From Jiella flava (GTDB lineage: Bacteria > Pseudomonadota > Alphaproteobacteria > Rhizobiales > Rhizobiaceae), in NCBI RefSeq assembly GCF_017349315.1, contig NZ_JAFMPP010000006.1, positions 124,001 to 188,000 on the forward strand: a stretch of 64,000 nt of DNA, in the 5' to 3' direction. A program made the translations under genes and the position numbers. Shown here in pieces: positions 10,587 through 20,609 of the stretch. Within the stretch, counting starts at the first letter, position 1. Every line of letters starts with the position of its first letter. Under the pieces are notes generated by a model, which saw only the letters and a list, made by a program, of their open reading frames with translations, searched no databases and was not told where the DNA came from.

Positions 10587-12830
10587 CTAGCCGCCGAAAA
10601 TGCGACGAAACAGGCTTTCGTCGCTCTCGCGCCGCGGCGGCGGGGACACCCGTCCCTCGACGACGACGCCCGGAGGCGGCGCGCGGTCGTAGACCTGACC
10701 ACCGCCATTGGCACCAACGGGCTGCTGGCCGCCTTCGATCGGCAGCTGGCCATCCTGATAGCCGCCATTGCCGTCCGCGACCAACGGCGCTTCGGGCTGA
10801 CCGATCTGGTAGTCCCCCGGCAGCGGCGCCGCCGGCATGTCCTTGTGGGCGTAAGCCATGAAGGCGTGCCACGCCTCGGCCGGCAGCGAACCACCCGTCA
10901 CGTGCTTCATCTTGGCGCCGTTGTCATTGCCGAACCAGACGCCGGTGATGAGATCGGCGGTGTAGCCGACGAACCAGGCATCCTTGAAGTCCTGGGTGGT
11001 GCCGGTCTTGCCGGCCGCATCGAACCCCTTGAGCGCCGCCTTCCGCCCGGTGCCCGACTCAATGACCCGGCGCAACATGGCATTCATCATGCTGACAATC
11101 TCCGGTGAGACCACCTTGGGCGGCACCTCGGCGCCGCGCTCCCACAACACCTTGCCGTCTTCGGCGGTGATGCGGTTCACCAGATGCGGCGTCGCCTTAT
11201 AGCCGTTATTGGCAAAGGGCGCGAAGGCGCTGGTGAGTTCGAGCAGCGACACCTCGGAAGTGCCGAGCGCGATCGACGGGTTGTTGACGATGTCGGACGT
11301 GATGCCCATCCGATGCGCCGTGTCGATGACGTTCTGGGTTCCGACCGCGTCGATCAGCTTGGCCGCGACCGTGTTCAGCGAGAAGCGCAGCGCGTCGGCA
11401 AGCATCACCGGCCCGCGATAGTTGTTCTCGTAGTTTTGCGGCTTCCAATTGCCGATCTGGACCGGACCGTCGACCATCACGCTCTCGGGCTTCCAGCCAT
11501 GTTCGAGCGCGGTTTCATAGACGAAAGGCTTGAAGGTCGAGCCTGGCTGACGGCGGGCATCCACCGCGCGGTCGTATTGGCTCTGGGCGTAGTCGCGACC
11601 GCCGACAAGGGCGCGGATCGCGCCGGTGCCGTCGATGGAGACGAGCGCCCCCTGGCTGACATTCCGATTGGTGCCGTCAATCGTCTTGCGCACGACTTGT
11701 TCGGCTTCCTTCTCCAGCGGCATGTCGATCGTCGTCTCGACCGTGACGTCCTCTTTGACGTCGCCGATCAGCTTCTTGATGTCGCGCATGACGAGGTCGG
11801 CCGCATAATGCTGCGCGCCGTCCCAATAGCTCTTGGCCTTGGTCGGCTTCTCGGCGATCGCGTCGTCATACTGCTCTTTGTCGATCTTGTGCTCGTCGAG
11901 CATCGCCGCAAGCACCACCTCCGAACGCGCTTTCGCAGCCTTCGGGTCGCGGGCCGGCGACAGGCGTGACGGAGCCTTGAGAAGACCCGCCAGCGTCGCC
12001 GCCTCCGACAGGGTCACATCCTTGGCCGATTTGTTGAAATAGCGTCGCGCCGCAGCCTCGACGCCGGTTGCGCCCGAACCGAAATAGACCCGGTTCAGAT
12101 ACATATCGAGGATCTGATCCTTGGTGAATTTGTGCTCCAACCAGACCGCGAGGATCGCTTCCTGGATCTTGCGCTGCAGGGTCTGTTCGGGATTGAGGAA
12201 AATGTTCTTGGCGAGCTGCTGGGTCAGCGTCGAGCCGCCCTGCACCGTCGTGCCGGCCCGCCAGTTGGTGAATGCCGCGCGCACGATACCGATCGGGTCG
12301 ACACCCCAATGCTCGTAGAACCGCCGATCCTCGATAGCAACCACGGCCTCGGGGATAAAGGGGCTCATCTCTTCCAGCGACACCGCTTTGCCGCCGGTCA
12401 AGCCGCGATTGGCGATGAGATCGCCCTGGACCGAGACGATCTTGACGTTGGGCGGCCGATCGGGGATCTGCCAGGCCTCCTGCGGCAACTTGACGGCGAA
12501 ATAGCCGATGATCGCCGCGACCGCGAGCGTGCCCCACAAAACGCCGGCAATGGCGAGGCGGAACAGATGGCCAATGAAACTGCGCTTCCGGCGCTGGCGA
12601 CCGCCGCCGCCATCGCCGCCGGAGCCGCCGCGCCGCGATCCACCACCGCGAGTCTTCGACGCGCGCGCCGCGCCGGCCTGATTGGCTGCGGTCTTCTTGG
12701 CCGTCTTGCCGCGCTTGTCATTGGCCGCAGTCGGCACGGCCCGATCGTCCGCGCTGACCGAAAACGCGTCCTCACTCGAGCGATCTTCGTGATCGAAACT
12801 GGGTTCGATCCGCTCCTGCCGTCCGGCCAT
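10587..12830 (-). CDS. Class A penicillin-binding protein (PBP1A type)
   Basis: This bifunctional peptidoglycan synthase has about 747 residues. A basic, Gly/Lys-rich cytoplasmic N-terminus leads to one membrane segment (about residues 86-110). The GT51 transglycosylase follows with EDRRFYEHWGVD and QGGSTLTQQLAKN. The transpeptidase has the SxxK serine in GSTFKPF, an SLN motif and KTGTTQDFKDAWFVG. The ATG at 12830 has GGAAGG upstream and gives the common RIEPSF-type start; the open frame extends to 13037. It lacks the large OB insert seen in enterobacterial PBP1A and ends in a Pro-rich tail. It is a monocistronic unit ahead of dnaK. Confidence 0.93.
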   Translation of the reverse strand: MAGRQERIEPSFDHEDRSSEDAFSVSADDRAVPTAANDKRGKTAKKTAANQAGAARASKTRGGGSRRGGSGGDGGGGRQRRKRSFIGHLFRLAIAGVLWGTLAVAAIIGYFAVKLPQEAWQIPDRPPNVKIVSVQGDLIANRGLTGGKAVSLEEMSPFIPEAVVAIEDRRFYEHWGVDPIGIVRAAFTNWRAGTTVQGGSTLTQQLAKNIFLNPEQTLQRKIQEAILAVWLEHKFTKDQILDMYLNRVYFGSGATGVEAAARRYFNKSAKDVTLSEAATLAGLLKAPSRLSPARDPKAAKARSEVVLAAMLDEHKIDKEQYDDAIAEKPTKAKSYWDGAQHYAADLVMRDIKKLIGDVKEDVTVETTIDMPLEKEAEQVVRKTIDGTNRNVSQGALVSIDGTGAIRALVGGRDYAQSQYDRAVDARRQPGSTFKPFVYETALEHGWKPESVMVDGPVQIGNWKPQNYENNYRGPVMLADALRFSLNTVAAKLIDAVGTQNVIDTAHRMGITSDIVNNPSIALGTSEVSLLELTSAFAPFANNGYKATPHLVNRITAEDGKVLWERGAEVPPKVVSPEIVSMMNAMLRRVIESGTGRKAALKGFDAAGKTGTTQDFKDAWFVGYTADLITGVWFGNDNGAKMKHVTGGSLPAEAWHAFMAYAHKDMPAAPLPGDYQIGQPEAPLVADGNGGYQDGQLPIEGGQQPVGANGGGQVYDRAPPPGVVVEGRVSPPPRRESDESLFRRIFGG

Positions 12831-13300
12831 GCGCAGCCTTCCATCCTGATGACGGGCGGCTAGAAGCGACGGATATGGCGCCCCCTCATCCCCCGTATTG
12901 TCCTCATCCATCGTCGAAAGCGACTGCGCCTTCGACCCTGCGCCCGCCTGACTTCGCTGGCGCCGCTGCAACCAGGCGGCCTGTCCCCACAGGCTTTGCG
13001 ACCCGATCCCATTCCGCGACCGCGACAGGCGACGCAAAGTCGTGCCACCGCCGCCATCTGCCCATGACCTCGCCCCGACGCATCGCCTCGTTGCGAAAGT
13101 TCGAAAGCGCTGTGGGCGGGAATCGGCAGCCTCCTAATCAACCGTAAATGCGGCGATTTAACGGGCCTTTAAGCAAGGAACGCGCGCGCCGCCAGCGCTT
13201 TTTGCGACGCGCCGTCACCGATCGGCGCCTCTTTTCCTGATGCCCAGAGCGCTAAATCGGCGCTTGACGACGTTCAACTTCGAGAAAAGGCATCCTATTC
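12831..13300. other. Intergenic region between divergent PBP and SDR genes
   Basis: This 470-base spacer carries the promoters of both divergent genes. If the PBP gene starts further upstream (12911 or 13037), part of it is coding. The stretch 13130-13185 is less GC-rich than its surroundings and is the best place for promoter elements, but no clear -35/-10 pair stands out. Confidence 0.4.
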
Positions 13301-14098
13301 ATGCTGATCGATCTGTCTGGAAAGACCGCGCTGATCACCGGCTCGACGGGGGGCATCGGGCTTGCCGCCGCCACCGGACTGGCCCGGGCCGGCGCACGCG
13401 TGGTCATCAACGGCCGCGACGCCGACCGGGTCGAGACCGCCATTCGCCATGTCCTCGACGCGGTCGCCCGCTCCGACGTCTCCGGCGTCGCCACGGATCT
13501 CGCTTCGGCCGAGGGTTGCGAAAAGCTGATCCAGGCCGTCCCCGACCCGGATATTCTGGTCAACAATGTCGGCATTTTCGGCCCGAAACCGTTCTTCGAC
13601 ATCGACGACGCGACCTGGGACCGGTTCTTCCAATTGAACGTCATGTCCGGCGTTCGGCTGGCGCGCGCCTATATGCAGAGGATGATGGATCGCGGCTGGG
13701 GCCGCGTCGTCTTCCTGTCCTCGGAATCGGCGTTGAATATCCCTGCCGACATGATCCATTACGGCTTTACCAAGACCGCCGTCCTGTCGATCTCACGTGG
13801 TCTCGCCAAAGTGGCGGCCGGGAGTGGCGTGACGGTGAATTCCGTTTTACCGGGCCCGACCATGTCGGAAGGCGTCCAGGAGATGCTGAAGGACATGGCT
13901 GAGGAGCAAGGTGTCTCGATCGAAGAGGCCGGCGAAATGTTCGTCAAGGCCGAACGGCCGAGTTCGGTGCTGCAGCGTCCGGCGACCGTCGAGGAGGTCG
14001 CCAATATGATCGTTTATGCCTGCTCGAAGGAGGCGTCGGCGACCAGCGGCGCCGCGCTGCGCGTCGATGGCGGCGTGGTCGATTCGATCGTGCCCTGA
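13301..14098 (+). CDS. SDR-family NAD(P)-dependent oxidoreductase
   Basis: The 265-residue short-chain dehydrogenase has the cofactor loop TGSTGGIG (TGxxxGxG), the NNVG structural motif, the catalytic serine in FLSSES and the YxxxK pair as YGFTK. The RPSSVLQRPATVEEVANMIVY and SGAALRVDGG blocks are typical of classical SDRs. It reduces or oxidises an unknown alcohol or ketone. An AAAAGG-type ribosome site precedes the ATG. A degenerate copy of the dispersed repeat starts 9 bases after the stop. Confidence 0.92.
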   Translation: MLIDLSGKTALITGSTGGIGLAAATGLARAGARVVINGRDADRVETAIRHVLDAVARSDVSGVATDLASAEGCEKLIQAVPDPDILVNNVGIFGPKPFFDIDDATWDRFFQLNVMSGVRLARAYMQRMMDRGWGRVVFLSSESALNIPADMIHYGFTKTAVLSISRGLAKVAAGSGVTVNSVLPGPTMSEGVQEMLKDMAEEQGVSIEEAGEMFVKAERPSSVLQRPATVEEVANMIVYACSKEASATSGAALRVDGGVVDSIVP

Positions 14099-14107
14099 CG
14101 CCATGCC

Positions 14108-14169
14108 CGATGCGCCGGTTCAAAGAGTTGGAGCGTCCTTTCTGCGTCCGGTAGGATGCAGTGCGCTCG
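14108..14169 (-). repeat. Dispersed double-palindrome repeat, copy E (partial)
   Basis: This degenerate, shortened copy keeps the module around TGCGTCC...GGATGCA and the flanking GCGCTC / TTTGAAC...CGGCGCATCG blocks in reverse orientation. The AT-rich GAAAATCGAT palindrome is missing. It aligns best with copy D (59712-59812). Confidence 0.7.
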
Positions 14170-14184
14170 AAGGGCCAAAAGACA

Positions 14185-14213
14185 AAAAGCCGAGGCTCAT
14201 GACCTCGGCTTTT
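14185..14213. terminator. Bidirectional intrinsic terminator, SDR/MipA
   Basis: An 11-bp perfect stem AAAAGCCGAGG with CCTCGGCTTTT and a 7-base loop, with A and T runs on the two sides, lies between convergent genes. Confidence 0.85.
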
Positions 14214-14267
14214 CGATCTTTCGAATGTTGCCGTCCACGCCGCTCGAAAGAGCGGAGCGGCCGCTGA

Positions 14268-15098
14268 TCACCACAGATCGAGCGAGAAGCGCTTTGAGAT
14301 GCCGAGGGTGAAGGAATATTGGTTCTTGTCGCTGGCCTTGACGATCGGCGAGTCCTTGGCGCTGCCGACCAGCCGATCCCAGGAGGCATCGGCGTTGAGA
14401 AACCAGTCGGGGCGGAACTCGTAGCGCGCCGAGGCCGCGACCCCGACGCTCTTGAAGCCCCCCTTCGCATCATAGGTGGCGAAACGGCCGCCGCTGGCCG
14501 CTGATTCCGATGGGCTGACGGAGAAATAATCCTCCATGTAGCTCTTGGAGGCGAGGCTGGCGGTCGGGCCGAGCTTGAGCGTCAGCGTGTCGGTCGGCCG
14601 GGCGATGAGGTTCGCCCCCAAATCGCCGACAAACCCCTTCGCGCCGCCAAAGGCGTAACGCGCAGAGCCGTACACCTCGGCATATTGCCACGCGTAGGAC
14701 GCCTTGATGCCGGCCTGATAGGTCGGATCGACATCATCGAGGCCGGACAGCTCCGGATGGTCGGACGCCTTGCGGGCGCCGACATAATCGAAGGACGGGC
14801 CGATCGAGAAGCCGAGGCCATCCGGGCCGCCGAAGGAGCCGATGCCCGGCAGGTTGAGATACTCAACCGACAAGATCACCCCAGGACGAATCTTATAGTT
14901 GTCGGACCCAAGATATTCCGGATCGATGATCCCCTTGATGCCGAGCTCGAACACGAAGTCAGCGCCGGCATAGTCCACGGTCGCGGGCTGCGGTGCAGCC
15001 GGCGCCGACTCATAGGGAGCAACGACGTCAGCTGCGTTTGCCAAGGTGGTCGAACCAAGAATCGCGGCAACAACTGCCGAGGCAAAGCGCAAAGCCAT
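14268..15098 (-). CDS. MipA/OmpV-family outer membrane protein
   Basis: The protein has 276 residues with a signal peptide (ALRFASAVVAAILGSTTLANA, cleavage after ANA) and then a beta-barrel pattern. Features are the ELGIKGIIDPEYLGSDNYKIRPG start, repeated alternating strands and the C-terminal KRFSLDLW ending in an aromatic residue. MipA-like proteins are outer-membrane scaffolding or solute-related proteins; the exact role here is unknown. The ATG at 15098 has GGAG upstream, and the longer frame to 15320 would bury the signal peptide. It ends at a terminator shared with the SDR gene. Confidence 0.88.
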   Translation of the reverse strand: MALRFASAVVAAILGSTTLANAADVVAPYESAPAAPQPATVDYAGADFVFELGIKGIIDPEYLGSDNYKIRPGVILSVEYLNLPGIGSFGGPDGLGFSIGPSFDYVGARKASDHPELSGLDDVDPTYQAGIKASYAWQYAEVYGSARYAFGGAKGFVGDLGANLIARPTDTLTLKLGPTASLASKSYMEDYFSVSPSESAASGGRFATYDAKGGFKSVGVAASARYEFRPDWFLNADASWDRLVGSAKDSPIVKASDKNQYSFTLGISKRFSLDLW

Positions 15099-15640
15099 AT
15101 TCTGATACTCCAGCCTTCTTGCACGTCTCGTTCTGAACGCTTCGGGCCATCGTCGGCCGATGAACCCGTCGGGCGTGCTTTCAAAACGAGAGATGCCCCG
15201 ATCGCAAGGTTGAGCGCAATTCACACAGGGCGCAAAAACGCACCTAGCGTAATCTTCGAAATCAAGGCGTTGCAGGCAAAGCACAGATTGGCGGCGGCGG
15301 GCGATCGTAACGGCCCACAACCCTTCCCAAGACTAAAGAAAAACGGAACCAGAATGCCGAAACGGAAGAAGGGCGCGGCGATCCCCCGATTGCCGCACCC
15401 TTCCGCATGTCCCCCGCGCCTCTTTCGAGGCTCGGTCATCCCCACACCGCAGAATCGGCCTATCGCATGATCGTGACCAAAAATCGATCAGTTCTCGCGA
15501 GCTCGTACCTTTTCCCGTGTCCCCTATTTTTTCAAGTTAGAAAGAATGTCTTAAGATGCCGTTAACGACAGGTGGATCTCGAGGCTGTCGATCAGGATCA
15601 ACCCGCCTTTGCGTCAATTGGGTATTGCCCGAAGAAAAAC
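15099..15640. other. Intergenic region upstream of the MipA-type gene
   Basis: In this 542-base spacer I find no gene on either strand with acceptable codon pattern and ribosome site. An AT-rich patch with a run of six T (15525-15555) and an 8-base CTCGCGAG palindrome near 15497 are the only visible features. It must hold the promoter of the porin gene and the 3' end of the peptidase transcript. Confidence 0.4.
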
Positions 15641-17032
15641 TCAGCGCCCCTCGCCGAGTGCCGCCAGCACGCGAGCCCATGATCGCTGACCCTGATGGAA
15701 GGACGTCATTTCGTACTTCTCGTTCGGTGAATGAATCGCGTCGTCGCCGAGGCCAAAGCCAATCAGCAGCGATTCCATGCCGAGACGCCTCTTGAACTCG
15801 CCGACCACCGGGATCGAACCGCCCATGCCGATCATCACCGCCGGCTTCGGCCATTCGTCGGAAAGCGCCTGGCGGGCCTTTTGCAACACCGGCGAATCGA
15901 ACGGCAGCTGGATCGCCCCCGAACCGCCATGGGGATGGAATTCGGCTTCACAGTCCTCCGGCAGACGCGCCTCGACGAACTGGCGGAACGCCGCGCGGAC
16001 CGCCTCCGGGTCCTGCGCGAAGACCAGCCGGAAGGAGACCTTCGCCGTCGCCTCGGCGGCGATCACGGTCTTGAACCCCTTGCCGGTATAACCGCCGGAA
16101 ATGCCATTGACCTCGGCGGTCGGCCGCGACCAGGTCTGCTCCAGAACGGAACGCCCCTTCTCGCCCGCGGGCACCTTCAGCCCCACGCCTCCAAGGAACG
16201 ATTCTTCAGAAAAATCGAGGCCTTGCCAGCTTGCCTTCACCTCATCCGGCAGCTCCGCAACGCCGTCGTAGAAGCCGGGCAGCGTCACCCGTCCATCGTC
16301 GTCATGGAGCTCGGCGAGGATCTGCGCGAGGACATGGATGGGATTGCGCGCCGCGCCGCCATAATAGCCCGAATGCAGATCGCGGTTCGCGGCGCGGATG
16401 ATGACCTCCTCGCCGACGAGGCCGCGCAGGCCGGTCGCGATCGCCGGCGTCTCGCGGTTCCACATATTGGTGTCGCAGACCAGGGCGAGATCGGCCGCAA
16501 GTTCCGCGCGATTGGCGTCGAGGAACGGATTGAGCGAGGGCGAGCCCGACTCCTCCTCGCCTTCCAGGAAAATCGTCACCTTGCAGGGCAAGCCGCCGGT
16601 CTCAGCCTTGAAGGCCCGGCAGGCCTCGATGAAGGTCATCAGCTGGCCCTTGTCGTCGGCCGAGCCGCGCGCAACGATCCGCTGGCTGCCGTCCGGCATG
16701 GTCTGCACCACCGGTTCGAACGGCCCGGACTTCCACTCGTCAAGCGGATCGACGGGCTGCACGTCGTAATGGCCGTAGAACAGGACATGCGGTGCGCCCT
16801 TAGGGCCGTCATGGTGGGCCACGACCATCGGGTGGCCGGGCGTGTCATGCACCGCAGCATCGAAGCCGATCGCCGCCAGGTCCCCGGCGAGGAAATCGGC
16901 CGCTTGCCGGCACGCGTCGGCATAGGCCGGATCGGTCGAGATCGACGGGATTCGCAAGAGCTCCGACAAGCGCTCGACGGATCGGTCGAGGTTGAGATCG
17001 AGGCAGGACAGGACGCTGTCGAGATTGGCCAT
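15641..17032 (-). CDS. M20-family dipeptidase/zinc aminopeptidase
   Basis: The 463-residue metallopeptidase keeps all M20 landmarks: FYGHYDVQPVDP (first zinc histidine and aspartate), GSADDKGQ (bridging aspartate) and EGEEESGSPS (catalytic glutamates). The dimerisation lid domain is in the middle (residues about 200-360). The pattern matches the CNDP/PepV-like dipeptidases that hydrolyse small peptides in the cytoplasm. The ATG at 17032 has AAGGA upstream. It is single and divergent from the aldo/keto reductase. Confidence 0.93.
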   Translation of the reverse strand: MANLDSVLSCLDLNLDRSVERLSELLRIPSISTDPAYADACRQAADFLAGDLAAIGFDAAVHDTPGHPMVVAHHDGPKGAPHVLFYGHYDVQPVDPLDEWKSGPFEPVVQTMPDGSQRIVARGSADDKGQLMTFIEACRAFKAETGGLPCKVTIFLEGEEESGSPSLNPFLDANRAELAADLALVCDTNMWNRETPAIATGLRGLVGEEVIIRAANRDLHSGYYGGAARNPIHVLAQILAELHDDDGRVTLPGFYDGVAELPDEVKASWQGLDFSEESFLGGVGLKVPAGEKGRSVLEQTWSRPTAEVNGISGGYTGKGFKTVIAAEATAKVSFRLVFAQDPEAVRAAFRQFVEARLPEDCEAEFHPHGGSGAIQLPFDSPVLQKARQALSDEWPKPAVMIGMGGSIPVVGEFKRRLGMESLLIGFGLGDDAIHSPNEKYEMTSFHQGQRSWARVLAALGEGR

Positions 17033-17234
17033 GATGAGATCCTTTGCCTGGCAAGATGGCATCTAAGACCGCGTGGTACCGGCAGACGGCCGGTCTTCGC
17101 AAGCGTCATCGGCCGCTCGGATCACAGATGCGTCTTTGCGCGCAGAACCGATCCGGCTATGGTCGCGGCCGTAAGCCCTGCGTCATCGCAAGCGGCTCCT
17201 TCAATCTTCTCAGTATCAATCCGGAACACTCCCC

Positions 17235-18278
17235 ATGAAATACCGTTCGCTCGGCCGCACCGGCCTTTCCATCAGCGAAATCTGCCTCGGCACGATGACC
17301 TGGGGCTCGCAAAATTCCGAGGCCGAGGGCCACGCCCAGATGGATCTCGCGGTCGAGATGGGCGTCAACGTCTTCGACGTCGCCGAGATGTATCCGACCA
17401 CCCCGCTTTTGGCGGAAACCGTCGGCCGCACCGAGGAAATCATCGGCACTTGGTTCGCCAAGACCGGACGGCGTGACGACATCACCCTCGCCTCGAAAAT
17501 CACCGGCGCCGGCAACGAGAAGGTTCGCGGTGGCGAGCCGATCACCGCTGATTCGGTGCGCCGCGCCCTCGACGGCAGCCTCAAGCGACTGCAGACTGAC
17601 CGGATCGACCTGTACCAGTTGCACTGGCCGAACCGCGGCTCTTACCACTTCCGGCAGAACTGGGGCTTTGATCCGAGCGGCCAGCAGCCCGATGCGGTCA
17701 AGGCCAATATCGAAGAGGTGCTGCACGAGCTCGGCGAGCAGGTGAAGGCCGGCAAGATCCGCCATGTCGGCCTTTCCAACGAGTCCGCCTGGGGCGTCAT
17801 GCAGTTCGCGTCGATCGCCGAGCGCGACGGAACACCCCGCATTGCCTCGATCCAGAACGAATATTCGCTGATGCACCGGATCTTCGATCTCGATCTCGCC
17901 GAGACAGCGCTGAACGAACAGGTCGGCCTGCTCGCCTACACGCCGCTCGCGGCCGGACTGTTGACTGGGAAATACACCGCCGGCGCCATTCCGCCCGGCA
18001 CCCGCGGCGCGATCAACAAGGGGCTCGGCGGCCGCCACACCGAATACGCCGTCCGCGTCGCCGACGAATATTGCGAGGTCGCGCGTCGCCATGGGCTTGA
18101 TCCGGCGCAGATGGCGATCGCCTTCTGCCTGACGCGGCCATTCATGACCTCGGTGATCATCGGCGCCACCAATCTCGAGCAGCTGAAGACGGACATCGCC
18201 GCCGCCGAGGTGACGCTGTCCGACGAGGTGATGAGCGCTATCGCCGCCGTCTATCGGCGTCATCCGCTGCCGCTTTGA
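17235..18278 (+). CDS. Aldo/keto reductase (Tas-like)
   Basis: The 347-residue TIM-barrel NADPH oxidoreductase has the catalytic tetrad regions FDVAEMYP (Asp, Tyr), LASKITG (Lys) and YQLHWPNR (His), with KIRHVGLSNESAWG later. The N-terminus MKYRSLGRTGLSISEICLGTMTWG and the overall layout match the Tas/YajO group. The substrate is unknown, and it stands alone between divergent and spaced neighbours. Confidence 0.93.
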   Translation: MKYRSLGRTGLSISEICLGTMTWGSQNSEAEGHAQMDLAVEMGVNVFDVAEMYPTTPLLAETVGRTEEIIGTWFAKTGRRDDITLASKITGAGNEKVRGGEPITADSVRRALDGSLKRLQTDRIDLYQLHWPNRGSYHFRQNWGFDPSGQQPDAVKANIEEVLHELGEQVKAGKIRHVGLSNESAWGVMQFASIAERDGTPRIASIQNEYSLMHRIFDLDLAETALNEQVGLLAYTPLAAGLLTGKYTAGAIPPGTRGAINKGLGGRHTEYAVRVADEYCEVARRHGLDPAQMAIAFCLTRPFMTSVIIGATNLEQLKTDIAAAEVTLSDEVMSAIAAVYRRHPLPL

Positions 18279-18544
18279 CGCGATCTCTCGTTAGGTCACA
18301 AGTCGGCTGGACCGGCGGATCGGCCAATGATCTAATCCGGTCCGGCGTTCTGGCGAGAATCACTCGGGATTGTCGCCAAAACGTTGAAACTTGATCGCGG
18401 GCGGGGCGTCACGTGCCCCGCCAGCACTTCGCCCGCCGGTCCCGACGGATGCGACCGAAACGGCCTCACAGACCCTCTCGCCGCAGCCAGATCCCGCACC
18501 GTTTCACACTCGCTCGGCCGTTCGCCGACCTTCTGGCCCGCTCC

Positions 18545-19831
18545 ATGACCGACGAACCGACTTCGTTACCGTCCGCAACCTCGCCGGCCCCGCAGATGCC
18601 AGAAGAGACAGAGACGGAGGATCGCTTCGCCGCGTTCCGCAACAGGCGGTTCCTGCGCTACTGGCTGTCGCGTTTCGCCGCGACCTTCGCCACGCAAATC
18701 GTCATCGTCTCGGTCGGCTGGCAGATCTACGACATCACCCGCGACCCTTGGGATCTCGGGCTGATCGGTCTATGTCAATTCGCCCCGGCACTTTTCTTGG
18801 TGCTGGTCACCGGGGCTGCAGCCGATCGTTTCTCCCGCCGCCGGATCATGGGGCTTGCGGTCTTCGCCGAGGGTCTCGGAACGCTGGTCCTGCTCCTGCT
18901 CACCCATCGCGGCCTTGCCGCGCCCTGGCCGATTTTTCAGATCCTCATTCTGTTCGGCATTGCGCGCGCCTTTTTTGGGCCGGCGTCGCAGTCGCTGGTG
19001 GTCAATCTCGTCACCAGAGAGGAGCTGCCGAATGCCATCGCCTGGAACTCGTCCTCCTGGCAGATCGCCGCCATCGTCGGCCCGGTAGTCGGTGGTTTGC
19101 TTTACGGCGTGTCGCCGATGGCGGCCTACGGCGTTGGAGCCGTCCTCTTCATGGCGGCCGGCGGCCTCGTCACGGCGATTGAGGCACCAGCCCAACGCCG
19201 CTTCAGCGAGCCGACCAGCGTCGAGACGCTCGTCGCCGGCTTCCGCTTCATCTGGCATGAAAAGATTGTCCTCGGCGCGATCTCGTTGGATCTCTTTGCG
19301 GTGCTGCTCGGCGGCGCGGTGGCGCTGATGCCGGTTTATGCCCGCGATATTCTCGATGCCGGCCCCTTTGCTCTCGGCCTTTTGAGGGCCGCGCCCGGCA
19401 TTGGAGCCCTGCCGATGGCGCTGTTTCTCGCCGCCCATCCGATCCGCAACCATGCCGGGGCGATCATGTTCATCTTCGTCGGGTTGTTCGGGGCGTTCAC
19501 GATGGTGTTCGGCCTGTCCACCTCGATCTGGGTGTCCGTGCCGGCGCTGATGCTGATGGGCGCCTCCGACATGATCAGCGTCTATGTGCGCGAGACCTTG
19601 ATGCAGCTTTGGACGCCGGACGACGTGCGGGGCCGGGTCAATGCGGTCAACATGGTGTTCATCGGCGCGTCAAACGAACTCGGCGAGTTTCGTGCCGGCG
19701 GCATGGCCCGGCTGATCGGCGCGGTGCCGGCCGTGGTGCTTGGCGGTGCGGCGACGATCGGCGTCGCGCTGGCCTGGTCGCGGATGTTCCCCGAACTGCG
19801 CCGGGCCCAGCATCTGCGTGGCCGGCACTAA
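18545..19831 (+). CDS. MFS transporter (EntS-like MFS_3 group)
   Basis: This membrane protein of about 428 residues has a long Pro/Thr-rich cytoplasmic N-terminus, then FAAFRNRRFLRYWLSRFAATFATQIV and roughly 12 hydrophobic segments. AADRFSRRRIMG is the loop 2-3 MFS signature. The MFS_3 group exports small molecules such as siderophores or drugs. The start at 18545 is a judgement: the frame opens earlier (18413) but that extension is Arg/Pro-rich shadow-like sequence, and neither start has a good ribosome site. Confidence 0.87.
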   Translation: MTDEPTSLPSATSPAPQMPEETETEDRFAAFRNRRFLRYWLSRFAATFATQIVIVSVGWQIYDITRDPWDLGLIGLCQFAPALFLVLVTGAAADRFSRRRIMGLAVFAEGLGTLVLLLLTHRGLAAPWPIFQILILFGIARAFFGPASQSLVVNLVTREELPNAIAWNSSSWQIAAIVGPVVGGLLYGVSPMAAYGVGAVLFMAAGGLVTAIEAPAQRRFSEPTSVETLVAGFRFIWHEKIVLGAISLDLFAVLLGGAVALMPVYARDILDAGPFALGLLRAAPGIGALPMALFLAAHPIRNHAGAIMFIFVGLFGAFTMVFGLSTSIWVSVPALMLMGASDMISVYVRETLMQLWTPDDVRGRVNAVNMVFIGASNELGEFRAGGMARLIGAVPAVVLGGAATIGVALAWSRMFPELRRAQHLRGRH

Positions 19832-19913
19832 TCACGGCGAAGGCTCAGCCCCCCTCCTGTTGAAGCGAGCGCAATACCTTCGTCATCCGGCAAGCTCCCG
19901 CCCTTGGCGCGGC

Positions 19914-20525
19914 TCACCCGGGATAGATCCATTGCTCGGGAACGCGCGCTTCGAAGCGCTCATTGGCCGCGATCACGCCGGGTTTTTCCACCCAGGCGAC
20001 GAGGCCGCGGCGGTGCTTGGCCGCCTTGACGAAGCCAAGCTCGACATCGGTGCCGCCGCCGGCCTGATCTGCGATCGCGCGGCCGGCATAACGGCACGGG
20101 TTGTTATGGCCGTCGATCTTCAGCGTCACGCCGTTTTCGAAAAAGAGCAGCGTGCGGGGCGGCAGGAACGACAGCTGCGGAATGCCGTCGACCAGAAGAT
20201 TGCCGCCGATCCATTCGGGGCGGATCTCTGCGATCCCAAGCTCCGCCGCGACCGCCGCCAGCTCATCGGGCGCAAGCAGCGAGAGCTGGCGCTCGTTGCG
20301 CATCTCCGTGTCGCGCTCGTACCAGGGCTCGCGCCCGCCGCTGCGCCGGGTCATCCCGCCGTGGCGATCGCCGGCGATCCCGCCAAAGCCGAGCTCCAGT
20401 GTTTCGACGGCGGTCGTCTCGAAGCCATCCGCAAGGGTGCGGTAAAGGCCGAGCACCCGTCCTTCGATTCGCGTCCCGCGAACAACCTGCGGCGACGAAA
20501 AGATCGGCAGCTCCGTCTGGCGCAT
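19914..20525 (-). CDS. MOSC-domain protein
   Basis: The 203-residue protein matches the MOSC (Mo-cofactor sulfurase C-terminal) domain. Signature elements include GDRHGGMTRRSGGREPWY, WIGGNLLVDGIP and the conserved cysteine in GHNNPCRYAGR, which in the family carries the persulfide/sulfur. MOSC proteins bind molybdenum cofactor and deliver sulfur to it. AAGGGAAG precedes the ATG. It lies 0.9 kb from the XdhC/CoxDE-like cluster on the same strand, separated only by dedA. This suggests, but does not prove, a related job in Mo-hydroxylase maturation. Confidence 0.9.
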   Translation of the reverse strand: MRQTELPIFSSPQVVRGTRIEGRVLGLYRTLADGFETTAVETLELGFGGIAGDRHGGMTRRSGGREPWYERDTEMRNERQLSLLAPDELAAVAAELGIAEIRPEWIGGNLLVDGIPQLSFLPPRTLLFFENGVTLKIDGHNNPCRYAGRAIADQAGGGTDVELGFVKAAKHRRGLVAWVEKPGVIAANERFEARVPEQWIYPG

Positions 20526-20609
20526 GGTCTTCCCTTCGATCGGTTGGTGATTGCAGCTTAAATTGTCGCCGATTTCCGGATTTACGACAAGCGAACTCCC
20601 CTTCGGGCA

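Noticed and set aside
13240-13902. Arg-rich 220-residue plus frame over the SDR gene
   Set aside because: Out-of-frame shadow of the SDR gene, which has all SDR motifs.
15099-15640. Possible small gene or ncRNA upstream of the MipA-type gene
   Set aside because: No start with ribosome site, no stable long hairpin with T run and no codon pattern.
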